Part shown: positions 12,701 to 23,571 of the stretch, piece by piece | How the letters are laid out: every line of letters begins with the position of its first letter | Numbering within the stretch: position 1 is the stretch's first letter | From: Botryococcus braunii | Lineage: Eukaryota > Chlorophyta > Trebouxiophyceae | NCBI GenBank assembly: GCA_002005505.1 | Contig: KV908377.1 | Location: 215,001-279,000, forward strand | Reading direction: 5' to 3' | DNA length: 64,000 nucleotides | Position numbers and translations under genes: made by a program | Notes under the pieces: generated by a model | Databases searched by the model: none | Told to the model about the DNA's origin: nothing | The model's input: the letters and a program-made list of their open reading frames with translations, nothing else

Positions 12701-13794
12701 CATAAGACCTTGACTGACAAGTTGAGTGTGATGGGGTATAGTGTTTGCAAGAGTGATGCTGGGGTATACATCAGGAGGGCCCCTGATAACAACCTGTCTT
12801 TTATTCTTATTTATGTGGATGATCTTCTCATAGTTGCGAGAGTGGTTGCAGAGATTGAGTGGGGGAAGGACTTGTTAAAGAAGAACTTCACCATCCATGA
12901 TTTGGGAGAGGTGAATGATTTCCTAGGGTGTCAGGTCCTTGGCAAGAAAGTCCAGGGTACCATTTCCATGAGTTGCACTCCCAAGATTGATGTTTTTGTG
13001 GAGAAATTTGGTGTTGCTGATGATGGACGTGTGGTTGAGACACCCAAGTCCAAGGACTTTGTGGCTAGCAGTAGGCCCGAGTCCCCAGATGGTATGTCAC
13101 ATGGGGCAGTTACCCCTTTGGCCCCGGGCCATAGGTATTGTGAGCTTATTGGGTCTCTTCTGTACATTGCAAACACAACACGACCTGATATCTCTCAGGC
13201 TGTTGGGGTGTTGTCAAGGTACAGAATGACACCCACTACTCACACTGGAATGAAGCCATTCGAGTGTTGAAGTATTTGAGAGATACCAGAGCTTTGACAC
13301 TTACTCTCGGTGGGAAGGGTCCTGAGCTAGAAGGCTATGTTGATGCCGACTATGCTGGGGACCTGGATCACATGTATTCCCCCACTGGCTATGTTCTATC
13401 TGTTTATGGTAGTGCCGTGGTGTGTGGTAGCAAGAAACAAAGCTCAGCTGCTACCTCAACTGTGCAAGCTGAATTTATGGCAGCCGGTGATATCGTGAAT
13501 GAAGCCAACTGGTTAAGGGGCTTCTTGGAAGAGACAGGGGCTGCACCTTGGAGAGTCAAAATCTTTTGTGACAACCAAGGTTGCATTTCCAATTTGCGGA
13601 ATCCCCTTTATTCCAAATTCACAAAGCATGTTGCCGTAAGCTTCCACTATGCTAGGGGAGCAATGGCCCTGGGGCAGGTTGACATCCACTATGTGGAATC
13701 TGTTCGCAATGTGGCCGACATTCTGACCAGGCCACTTGCCAAGCCCGTGTTTATTGGCCATCGTGATTCATTAGGTTTAAGAAGATACACATAA
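12701..13794 (+). pseudogene. Copia-2a C-terminal RT and RNase H
   Basis: Reads [34 protein letters not shown] (RT catalytic YVDD), FTIHDLGEVNDFLGCQV, ELIGSLLYIANTTRPDISQAVGVLSRY, then RNase H (EGYVDADYAGDLDH, TVQAEFMAA, IFCDNQGCISNL, VRNVADILTRPLAKP). A 1-bp loss near 13245 shifts the frame between RT and RNase H. Confidence 0.85.
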
Positions 13795-13814
13795 AGCATG
13801 CAGGTAAGGGGAAG

Positions 13815-14535
13815 TGTTGAGTTATGAACATTATCATTGAATGCCTTGTGCTTTAGGTGATCTTCACTTGTACACTATTAGGATATGGGTCCATTGAGAA
13901 CATAAGGTACCTTGAGACACGGTAGAATGTGGACGCTTTCGAACATAAGGTACAATCTGATCTAGATTACGCGTTAGTGTGAAAGGACTATTAAAGCAGC
14001 GATCATCGCACAGGCAAGCAACTGATTTGGAAAGGTGCTGGGCACATAAGGATGCTAGTCTTGTTCATTCAGTTGCATGTGTCCAATAGCAGACAAACGT
14101 CAAGGACAATAGCTAGCTGGAGGGACACTTACGACCTGTCTGCTGGGTTAAAGGTGCGGTGACGCATGGTGTTTAGTGGTATTGTGTTCATGTGTGGTTG
14201 TTGCAGTGTAAGTGAACCATCTTAGTGTACAATCCAGCCTCCCAAACAGCTTAGGGACGGAGTCTGGATTGAGTATAGGAACGTACTTCCTCCGTCAAAA
14301 GTCTGATCCGTGGAGAGTTAGCTCATTGACAGACCTTTCATGTAACATAACTGGTTTGGACAGATGCTGGGCACATGAGGATGCTAGTCTTCTTCATTCA
14401 GTTGCATGTGTCTAGACTGTAGCACTGTCTGCTATTAGATCTAATAGCAGACAGTTGTCAAGGACTGTAGCTGGAGGGACACTTACGACGTGTCTGCTTG
14501 GTTACAGGTGATGCCGAATGTCCATAAGCTTTACA
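13815..14535 (+). repeat. Copia-2a 3' LTR
   Basis: 721 bp, TGTTGAGTTATG to AAGCTTTACA, after polypurine tract AAGGGGAAG. It contains two copies of the ACTGATTTGG/ACTGGTTTGG direct repeat. A 32-bp perfect palindrome sits at 14424-14455. Confidence 0.85.
14154..14507 (+). other. Candidate intron inside the Copia-2a LTR
   Basis: Repeat copy 1 ends TTAAAG/GTGCGG (14153/14154) and copy 2 ends GGTTACAG (14507). The segment is GT..AG bounded, 354 bp. Confidence 0.4.
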
Positions 14536-14559
14536 CTCACCGTTCTGACCGTCTGTTCA

Positions 14560-14990
14560 CTCAATGTCCCCCGCAAAACTCTGAATCAGTCTTCCAGTCT
14601 GATTCAGATCTCACAGCGCGGTCTGCCACACACTCGAAAATGTCACGAGGCAAGGTGGCAAGAGCAGATTCTACAGCAAGATATGCAGTCTGCTCTGCAA
14701 GTTCTTCCTCTCGATTTAGCCAGTTCCTCTTACGACAGTATTCCAAGAACCTCGTTCGAGTGAAGAACCCTGGCTCACAATTCACAAACAAATTTCCCTT
14801 GGTGTAAATTTATACGCAGAATAGTTGGGAAATCTAGCTCCAAACCAAGAAGGAAGATGCAGCGAGTGACCAGCGTGCAGGTGGAAAATGTAGTCCTTTA
14901 CGATGAGGGCACGTTCGTCAGGTGTGCGAGCTCCTCGTTCACCTCCTCTCCGTATTCTATCGTTATACGAAGGTGGTCCAGCTCTCAGTC
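14560..14990 (-). pseudogene. Copia-3 ORF0 remnant
   Basis: On the minus strand, in two frames, this reads GERGARTPDERALIVKDYIF, FPNYSAYKF, then NCEPGFFTRTRFLEYC and AYLAVESALATLP. These align with Copia-1 ORF0 (GGETGPRTIDERVFLVKDFV, FPIYPAYKF, NGEPGYLTRAIFERC, AYAAIELALSSLG). Similarity at protein level in a diverged element argues that ORF0 is a real gene. It lies between the primer site and the lost gag. A frameshift near 14790 inactivates it. Confidence 0.72.
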
Positions 14991-15095
14991 GCCCTGGTAC
15001 CCGAAGAGTGGTAGTATTCCTTGTGTGGCGTGCCGTCTCTTAGCCATGCACTATATTTCGTTCTCCAGTCCAAGCACCACACACTCAGCGGACGA

Positions 15096-15112
15096 GTGGT
15101 GGGCCCACAACC
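15096..15112 (-). promoter_or_regulatory. Copia-3 primer binding site (half-tRNA type)
   Basis: Plus-strand GTGGTGGGCCCACAACC differs at one base from the plant initiator tRNA-Met anticodon arm GTGGTGGGCCCATAACC (recalled). It directly adjoins the LTR end at 15113. Confidence 0.75.
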
Positions 15113-15295
15113 TGTTAGGTTATGCACATCCATATGGGCTGGCGTATTCCCTGTATGGTGCCGACACGGAGAGCGCTTAGTCAGGGTCACTTTCTACTGT
15201 ATGTGTGTAGAAGAGCAGTGACACATATGCAGCAAAGACTGATTGGCATTTGTGTAAAAAGCACCCGGAGTTCCTTTATAGTTCCACTGGGTAGT
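15113..15295 (-). repeat. Copia-3 5' LTR fragment
   Basis: Matches the second direct-repeat copy and the end of the 4781-5480 LTR (minus strand, ending CATAACCTAACA). The rest of the LTR is missing at the junction with the 15306 repeat. Confidence 0.78.
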
Positions 15296-15305
15296 TCGAA
15301 CTGCG

Positions 15306-16188
15306 GTTGTTGACCCCATAGCGCGTCTGCTTGTCTTGGGCAGCACGCACGGCAGCCCCACCCGGCACGAAGTGCTGGAGTTGGCGACGGTGAGTGGTGC
15401 CGAGCCAACGATGTCGATGTAGAGGTTGCGACCCTCCTCTCACGCGTGCCCAGGGACAGGGGTGGGAAAGGCTGGTTCCGGGTGACGCGCTGACAAGCAG
15501 AGGTAAGTATGGGCGATCGGCGACCCTGAAGGCACAGCAGACAGGTCGTTACAAAAGCTGAAGCGACTGTCCAGTGCGACTGTCTGCTTCAACAATAAGA
15601 AGGTATCCGCATTGGCGCTCGCTCGATCCCCAGCACGCTGAAATTGCTGCTCGTACTCGGCTCGCAGTGCTTGTTTCCCATACTTCGCCGAGCGCCGAGT
15701 GCCGAGCGAATGCGGATATCCTCTAAAATATTAGAGGTTATCCGCTATCTAGTATATTAGAGGGTATTAATACTGAGTCTGTACCCGCATGTCTGCGGCC
15801 TCCTCGCCCTTGAGGACGCATGTCCCTCCCACTATGGAAGGGTTTCCCCCTTTACAACAGGGCCACTTGAGGAGGAGGAGGAGGGGAAGTCCACAATGGA
15901 CTCCACATTCGTCCAGCCACTACGGCACGATGCCCTAGGGCTTGGGCTTTGAGTAGCACTCGAGCGGCTCGAGTAACTGCTAGTCACTGACTAGACTCGA
16001 AGGCCCTCGAGCACTCGAGTCTCGAGGGCCCTCGAGTGGGGCGGGCGGCCCGCCCCACTCGAGTCGAGGCCCCATTCGACGCCGCCGCGGGCCTCGAGTC
16101 GAGGCCCAATTCGATGACGGCGAATCGTCGTCGACGAGTCGTCGACGACGACTCGACGACTCGTCGACGACGACTCGACGACTCGTCG
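15306..16188 (+). repeat. Locus duplicate, left part (copy at 60766-61690)
   Basis: From CGGTTGTTGACC through the CTCGAG-rich end this matches the DNA just upstream of gene C. Shared blocks include GGCACGAAGTGCTG, AACGATGTCGATGTAGAGG, CAGCACGCTGAAATTGCTGC and TCCAGCCACTACGGCACGATG. The end (15940-16188) is packed with CTCGAG palindromes (a 15-bp stem, 3-nt loop hairpin at 16031-16063) and TCGTCGACGACGACTCG units. No gene is supported. Confidence 0.8.
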
Positions 16189-16715
16189 AGTGAAATTTTT
16201 AGTGGCAGAATTATGCCATTTTGGCAGAATTAAATAATTCCGAGCGGTTGGCTGGCAGAATAATCCCATTTTGCACCCTCAGACTCTGCCATTTCAGGCA
16301 GCGAAAAAGAAATGCGGAGAGGCTGATTCTGCCACCGAGTGGCAGAGGGAAAAGAATTCAAGATAGGGATTTCTGCCACGGTGGCATTTGAAAATGTATT
16401 TCTCAAGGGACGATTCTGCCACCCCTGTATTCCGGACGAGGGTCATGATCTCTCAGAGCCCTCTCACTGAGAGGCTCTCAGAGTGGGCTGCTAGTAGGCT
16501 GCCAGCAGGGCGGTCCGCATTAAGGCCAGCGGCTACGGAAGACGGTAGGCCGGGGAGCGCAACCGCCCGAAGCCCGACTACTGAATCGCCATTCGGGAGT
16601 CCCTGCCAGGGAGTCCCGAATGAGTCACCACCGCTGGTTCTGTTGACTGGCGAACTCGGTTGCCAAAGACGGACGGACCTTCTCACTTTGTTTTCTGAAC
16701 ATTTTATGAACAAGT

Positions 16716-17596
16716 TGTTGAATGAATTGGTCAATACTGTACTTAGTGACATCCCCTGTCACATGCCATCAACAGCAGTGTAAACTATAGCCTTTATAGC
16801 CCTTTATGAACGGTATAGATCATACTCGTACCTCAATGACATAACACGTGACTTGTACGATATGCGTTCTCAATAGACATTACGTATGGTAGTACTTTAG
16901 GATCCCTGCAGTCCGAGCCATCCCTGGGCAGCCCAGGAATGGCTCGGTACTTGTCCGAAGCATGTTGGTATCCTTGACCAACCTCTACTGTTGGAGAGTG
17001 CTGTGTGCTGTTCCTGGAAACGTTGTAGCGTGGACGGTTTTTCCCACAGGCTACGAACTGACGCTGCCGTCGTGCCATCACTGCAGGTGTGTTTAGGATT
17101 CTCAAAGTCGTTCCAGATATGATTGTGCTCAAACATTCAGACCAGTTAGATATTACTGCTGTGTGCATTGATGAGAGTGCATGACGAGAGCGCACTGAAT
17201 GTTTGACCTCATTGAGGCTTATGTTGACGTCCACCGTTGTGGCGGTAAGATAGTTTCACTGTACAAACATCACAAAGAGACCTTGCTGAGTTACTGATGA
17301 ACTATTATTGTATTCTAGTGACGTAAAGTAGACATCGCAAGGCCTCTTTGGTGCTGAACTCTGCTATCAGGCAAGGCGTAGTGTTACGTGGTCTTTAGCA
17401 AGAGTGAGAGCAGTTAACATCATTTGTAAGACTTGTCCGAAGCATGTTGGTATCCTTGACCAACCTCTACTGTTGGAGAGTGCTGTGTGCTGTTCCTGGA
17501 AACGTTGTAGCGTGGACGGTTTTTCCCACAGGCTACGAACTGACGCTGCCGTCGTGCCATCACTGCAGGTGACGCCGCAAGCAGAAATGCTTGACA
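16716..17596 (+). mobile_element. Solo LTR of a fourth Copia-type family
   Basis: Runs TGTTGAATG to GCTTGACA, about 881 bp. It holds a 138-bp perfect direct repeat (16949-17086 and 17431-17568), with CAG/GT after each copy and GACGCC after the second, as in the other Copia LTRs. ACAAGTT occurs at both junctions, near but not exactly at the ends. Deleting it rejoins the hAT frame (MNK then FIRSHYDMK). No polypurine tract or primer site is adjacent, so it is solo. Confidence 0.65.
17087..17568 (+). other. Candidate intron inside the fourth-family LTR
   Basis: The 482-bp segment starts GTGTGT after CACTGCAG (17086) and ends CACTGCAG (17568), so it is GT..AG bounded with a repeat copy at its 3' end. 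Confidence 0.4.
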
Positions 17597-17840
17597 AGTT
17601 TATAAGATCGCATTATGACATGAAGAATGGTGAAGGGCCGATTGATGAGGCGTTTCGTAACCTAATAAAGATTCAAGCGTCTCCGTCAAAGTTGAGCCCT
17701 TTGGCTTTTAATGGGCCAGGGGGGCGGCTCACATACACATCAGATGCCCATCGTTCATACCATAATCTTACATCTGGAGGGAAGAGTATCACCAAGGAGT
17801 CATGGCAAGGGTGCCTTGATGAAATTCTCATGAAGGTTTG
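17597..17840 (+). pseudogene. hAT transposase, first surviving part
   Basis: Open frame FIRSHYDMKNGEGPIDEAFR, ITKESWQGCLDEILMKVC, interrupted at codon TG/T by Copia-2b and resuming at 41591 (DIGRTLAEQLYERFP). The five bases GTTTG (17836-17840) are duplicated at 41586-41590. The upstream catalytic core was not recognised; at 16388-16715 an open frame ends SEHFMNK and may belong. Confidence 0.65.
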
Positions 17841-18208
17841 TGTTGAGTTGTGAACATACATTATAGAATGCCTTGTGCTTTAGATGATCTTCAAATGTAC
17901 ATTATTAGGATACGGGTCCACTATCCACATAAGGTACCTCAAGACACGTTCGGAGGAGGTCTATTTCGAACATAAGGTACAATCTGATTTAGATTACGCG
18001 TTAGTGTGAAAGGACTATTAAAGCTGCGATCACCGCATAGTCGAGCAACTGGTTTGGAAAGATACTGGGCACATAAGGATGCCAGTCTTGTTCATGCAGT
18101 TGCATGTGTCTAAAGAGCAGACAGTCGTCAAGGACTGTAGCTGGAGAGGCACGAACTTACGACCTGTCTGCTTGCTTACAGGATACGCCACTGCCCATAA
18201 CCTTTACA
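17841..18208 (+). repeat. Copia-2b 5' LTR, short form
   Basis: 368 bp, TGTTGAGTTGTG to CCTTTACA. It equals the 699-bp 3' LTR minus the 331 bp corresponding to 41228-41558. Confidence 0.9.
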
Positions 18209-18222
18209 GGTTATGGGCCCAC
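18209..18222 (+). promoter_or_regulatory. Copia-2b primer binding site (half-tRNA type)
   Basis: GGTTATGGGCCCAC immediately follows the LTR and complements the initiator tRNA-Met anticodon arm. Weaker similarity continues to about 18238. Drosophila copia is the known case of internal tRNA-Met priming. Confidence 0.75.
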
Positions 18223-18627
18223 GCCCTTCCAGCTGAGCCAAGGGCAGACAGGAGTGCATGGCATCATCGGATGCATCTGTACTGGGTTTTCCACGGACTC
18301 GCCTGACGGCAAGAAGAAGTAAAAAAGGAACAACTGGATATTCACTCAGAAGGCCTACCGACAGAGTCTTCAATATCTTGGGAAGTTTTTTTTTTTTTTT
18401 TTTTTTTTTCGTGAAGTGACCTGAGATTATCACCCGTCGTCGTTGTCGTGAGACCGTCAGTAGGTCCGGGTGGGCAAGCAATTGAATTGCTGAAGAATAT
18501 TTTGCATATCTTGCATATTAAGGGTACATGCTAGACCTCGAAAGGGTGGAATACTTGAAAGTGCTGTGGTGTACTTCGGAAGGGTATACTTAAACCAGCT
18601 ATGTCAGGCTGAACGCTGTGAGAGCAA
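18223..18627 (+). other. Copia-2b leader
   Basis: About 400 bp without a supported gene; unlike Copia-1 there is no ORF0 here. A T tract of about 23 lies at 18387-18409. Confidence 0.7.
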
Positions 18628-19650
18628 GTGAAGTGTATGACCAGACCTCAAAGTCGTTCCCAAAGCAAGGTTTCTGAAAGTAATTCCAGCAGTACAGAGA
18701 CTATGGCAACACCAGCAGGAGGCAGCACGGCCTCCTCAGGAGCTGGACAGTCAGGACAGACCACTGGAGGCACTGCAGCCAGCTCGTATGCATACACGAT
18801 GAACTCCTCCAATCCCAAGATGTCTACACAGCTGAAGGCTGATCGCACAAATTTCAGGGCCTGGCGTGAAGAGCTGGAGTCCTGCGCAATGCAAAAGGGA
18901 GCAATGGGAGCGCTGGAGACAGCTATGCCTAAGACCGCAGAGAACGCAGCAGTAAAACATTTCATTTTGCAGTCTGTCCCGTCCATGTGGCACGACGAAG
19001 TCAAACAGCGGGGGAGCGCTTTTGACTTCATTCAGTGGATGGCAGACCGCTGCACTGGAGGGAAGGACAGGGAAATCACCGAGAAGTGGATCAAGGGGCT
19101 CAAACAGGGCATGGTAAAGGGAGAGACAGTGCAAGAATGGTGCCACCGAGTCATCAGTATTGCCGCCTCCCTGGAGGCCAATAACCATCAGCTGAGCGAC
19201 CGCCAGATCTGCAGGTATATGTATAAGGGACTACCTGCAGTCTTGCAGAACGACGCTTGGGCAATTACCTCCGCCAAGTCAGACCCCTACAACATGCTGG
19301 AGACGATCCTCACTGCCATTGAGAACTTGGAGTACCAGGATATCCCGCTGGCAGAGTCAGTGCAAGTCACAGCATCAGCTGCAGCAGTTATGGCAGCAGC
19401 AGCAGCAGCCGTGCCAGCTCAGGGTGGAATCCCTGGGCCTCCCCAAGGCGCTGGAGCTGCACCGGGCGCTGGAGCAGCACCAGGAGTGGGAGCTGGAGCA
19501 CCTGCTGATGGTCAGGCCCCCATGGCCCTTCAGCTCACAACGCTGGAGGCAGGGGGCGAGGGTCTGGACGTAGCAGGAGGCCAAAGGAGGAACTGGCGTG
19601 TCGCTTCTGCAACGAGACGTGACATTTCTGGAGAGAGTGCCTGGAACTGA
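18628..19650 (+). pseudogene. Copia-2b gag
   Basis: About 310 residues of Gag: MSTQLKADRTNFRAWREELE, then the retrotransposon Gag core (WIKGLKQGMVKGETVQEWCHR, QICRYMYKGLPAVL), then an Ala/Gly/Pro-rich linker. The zinc knuckle lies in another frame (CRFCNET, stop, HFWREC, about 19604-19640), so a frameshift near 19555 and a TGA in place of Gly separate gag from pol. Gag would form the particle and package RNA. Confidence 0.83.
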
Positions 19651-21548
19651 AGAGGCTGCAAGCTCTACGTGGCACAATGCAAGCTGCAAGTGCGGGCCCA
19701 GCTGCGTGGTGGGGCACTGGAGCTCCTCAGCAACAAGCCAGCTGGTGGGATGCTGGCCAGTCCAGAGGAGGCCCTCCCGTGGCACCCTCACATGCTCCTG
19801 GATCTGTGTCCACTATCTTCCCCTTCTTCCCAGGCTGGCATCTCCCACCACCACCTCCTCCAGGTGCTGGTGAGCCTATGTTCGTTTCGTTGAATGTGCT
19901 TACCCCTACGTCTCATGGGGCTTTCAGTACCTCGTGGCTGATAGATAGTGGTGCATCGGTGCACCTTGTAAATGATCTGTCTTTACTACACAACCCAGTC
20001 CTGCATGCCCAACCCCTCCCTCTTCATTTGGCCACTTCTGACGCCAAAGGAGGGATAGTTGCAACTGGGTCTGTGTGCCTGGTCAATGCCAGACAAGAGG
20101 TGTTTTGGCTGCATAATGTGCAGTGTGTGCCCACTGCACACACTAATCTGATTTCTGTCACAGGAGCCATTCAGGATGGAGCATCATTCCTCACTGACAG
20201 TGCAGGTGGGTACACGACCATGAAAGGCCCAGCAGGCTGGTCTGGTAAGATAGCCAGAGAGCGAGGGCTGTTTTTTTTAGAATGGGTGTGTCCCGTCAAG
20301 AGCCAGCATGATGCGCAGCCACAGTCCAGTCCTCATGTTGCCTCGTATCATGCCAGGAAAGGGCACGTGTGTACAGATCGACTACTGTGGCATGCAAGGT
20401 TGGGGCATCCTGGGGTTAAGAGTATGACAAGGTTGGACAACGAAGACCTGGTTACTGGGATCAATGTGTCCCTTGCTCCATGCTCAGAGTGTTCTCCCCA
20501 GTGTGAGTCATGTATACAAGGGAAACATTCTCGCCCCCCCTTTCCAGCTTCCTCTAGGCCTGCAGAGAGTGTTTTAGATAGAGTGCATGTGGACACTGTG
20601 GGTCCCATTTCACCAGCTGCAATCACAGGAGAGCGTTTTTGGGTTACTGTTGTTGATGAAAAATCCCATCTGATAGCCTCATTGGCAGTGAAGTCGAAAG
20701 AAGCCATTCCCAAGGCCCTCATTGAGCTCTTGAAGTACTGGCAGACATTTCATGAGAAAGTGGTGAAGTGTGTGAGATCTGACAGAGGGACAGAATTTCT
20801 GAATCAGCAGTTCAAAGAATTTTGTGCTCAGCACGGCACTAAAATGGAGACCTCAGCTCCATCCACGCCTCAGCAAAATGGACTTGCTGAGCGCATGAAT
20901 CGGACTCTGAAGGAGCGCACAAGGACCCTGTTGGTGCACGCTGCAGCAGACCCTTCCTTGTGGAAGGAGGCACTGGAGTCTGCCACCCTGCTGTACAACG
21001 TGGGCCCCACCACAGGCAGGCCTCTGACCCCTACTGAGATGTTCTATGGGGTAAAGCCTGATGTTGCTTCCTTGCGCACATGGGGCTGTGTGGCACATGT
21101 TCACATTCCCCCAGGTCAGCGGTCTGTATTTGGACCAAAGACCATTCCAGGCATGTTCACTGGGTATTGCCCACAGTCCAAGGCCTATCGAGTGTACGTA
21201 GGCAATGGTGTATGGAAAGAGGGCAGGGATGTTACATTCCTTGAGCATTTGAGAGGAGGGGAGAGAGTGGGTATGTCTAAGGTGCAACCTGGATCCTCTC
21301 AATGGCTCTCAGGAGCGTCCTCGCAGGGCAGGGGAGGCAATTCCAATGTCCCCAGCTCACCAACAGCCATTCCCGTGAATTTTTGGGAAGCAGAGGATGA
21401 CCCAGTGGTGGAGTGCAAGCCCACTGGATCTCCTGCTACCACTGCCAGCTCTCCAGAGGATCACAGCAGGCTGAGGAGCTCAGTCGGACCTGTGGCTGGA
21501 GCCCCCAGCAGCCAGGATGGTTCCCCTGCCACTTCAGAGACCTCATAG
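19651..21548 (+). pseudogene. Copia-2b protease and integrase
   Basis: Protease WLIDSGASVHLVN (about 19937), integrase zinc domain (LWHARLGHPG, CSPQCESCIQGKH), catalytic core with D in HVDTVGPIS, D in RSDRGTEF and E in NGLAERMNR, and C-terminal TWGCVAHVHIP, GMFTGYCPQSKAYRVY. The frame ends at TAG 21546-21548, where Copia-2a has CAG. Confidence 0.87.
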
Positions 21549-23566
21549 CAGTCATGGTCAGTGCTGGGCCATCTTCAAAATTTAGCTCGGGGGGGTGCTG
21601 AAACGCACTCGCAGCTGGACAAACTGCAGAAGATGCAGGAGGGGGTCAGGTTCCATGGGAAGTCTCAACATAGACTTCCCCCAGGAACCACCCTCACAAG
21701 GGATCAGCGTTATGAACAGCGCCAGGCTAGGAGGGACTCAGGGGTCCCCATGCATGACCCTGGCTCAGGCCAGGTACTTGTGAGTGAGCCACCCTTGGTA
21801 GGTCTCCCTGATTTGCAGAGGCAGGTTGAGACAGGGGAGGCTATGCTTGGAGAAGATGTTAGCGAGAAGAGTAGTGGGCTAGAAGTGCCAGCAGCAGGGG
21901 AAGCACGGAGTCAAGTTGAGCTGGGAACCAGTCATGCTTATGGGGTGCAGCCTGACACAGTAGGCGCAGCTCAGGAAAGTTAGAGTAGTGTACCTAGGTG
22001 TGAGTCCAGGAGAGAGAGAGAGCTGCTGCTTCCACCTGCATTGAGAAAGGTGAGAGATTGTAATGGTGGAGCGCATGAGTCTGACAGTTCAAGAGAGAGA
22101 GTTGGGGAGGGCTCTGGCAGTTCTGGCTGTACTGCAGGATCTCAACATAAGGTACAAAATGTACCTTATTCTGGGAACCAGGATCAGAGGGATATAAAAG
22201 ACAACAGTCCCAGGAGTGCTGACAGTACTGCAAAGTCTCAGCATAAGGTACAAAATGTACCTTATGTCAAACTGGGAAAGGTTCACGTGCCATCTAACCT
22301 GAGGGAAGCCCAATGCTCCCCTCAGTGGGATTTTTGGCAACAAGCAATGAGGGAAGAGATGGATTCCCTTGATACCCATGAGGTTCTAGAGTATGTGGAC
22401 AGACCACATGGACAAAAAGTTATTCCTGTCCATTGGATATTCTCCACTAAAATTGATGCACATGGGAAAGTTACTCGCTTTAAAGCGAGGCTAGTTGCCC
22501 AAGGGTGTAGACAGATCCCTGGGATAGATGTTGGGGAGGTATTTGCACCCACCAGCAGCTATGGGGCAAGGAGGGCTGTGCTGGCAGTGGCTGCCACACA
22601 GAATCTTGAGATCCACCAAGTGGATATCAAGACGGCTTTTCTCAATGGAGAGTTGGAGGAAGAGGTCTATGTGACTCAACCACCAGGATTTGAGAATGGC
22701 AACACGAGGGTTGTGTGCAAGCTCAGGAAGGCACTATACGGTCTAAAACAAGCCCCACGGGCTTGGCACAAGACCTTGACCGACAAGCTGAGCGTGATGG
22801 GGTATAGTGTGTGCAAGAGTGATGCGGGTGTATACATCAGGAGGGCCCCTGATGGCGACCTGTCCTTTATTCTTGTTTATGTTGATGATCTTCTCATAGT
22901 TGCCAGATTGGTTGCAGAGATTGAGTGGGGGAAAGAGTTGTTGAAGAAGGACTTCACCATCCATGATTTGGGAGAGGTGAATGATTTCCTGGGGTGTCAG
23001 GTCCTACGCAATAGAGTTCAGAGCACTATTTCCATGAGTTGCACTCTCAAGATTGATGCTCTTGTGGAAAAGTTTGGTGTTGCTGATGATGGGCGTGTGG
23101 TTGATACCCCCATGTCCAAGGACTTCGTGGCTAGCAGCAGACCCGAGTCCTCAGATGGTTTATCACATGGGGCAGGTACCCCACTGCCACCTGGTCATCG
23201 GTACTGTGAGTTGATTGGATCGTTGCTATATATTGCCAATACGACCCGGCCTGACATTTCTCAGGCTGTTGGAGTGTTGTCAAGGTATAGAATGACACCC
23301 ACTACCTCACACTGGAATGAGGCCATTCGAGTGCTGAAGTACTTGAGAGATACGAGAGAATTAGCTCTTACTCTGGGTGGAAAGGGGCCTGAGCTAGAGG
23401 CTATGTTGATGCCGACTATGCTGGGGACCTGGACCACAGGTATTCCACCACTGGCTATGTTCTATCAGTCTATGGTAGTGCCGTGGTTTGGGGAAGCAAG
23501 AAGCAGAGCTCAGTTGCTACCTCAACTGTGCAAGCCGAGTTTATGGCAGCCGGCCATATTGTGAAG
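21549..23566 (+). pseudogene. Copia-2b linker, RT and start of RNase H
   Basis: Linker as in Copia-2a, with a repeated peptide SQHKVQNVPY (22141-22170 and 22236-22266) whose DNA is the palindrome [85 protein letters not shown]. RNase H starts before a 1-bp loss near 23399. TAG at 21981 also interrupts. Confidence 0.87.
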
Positions 23567-23571
23567 GAAGC

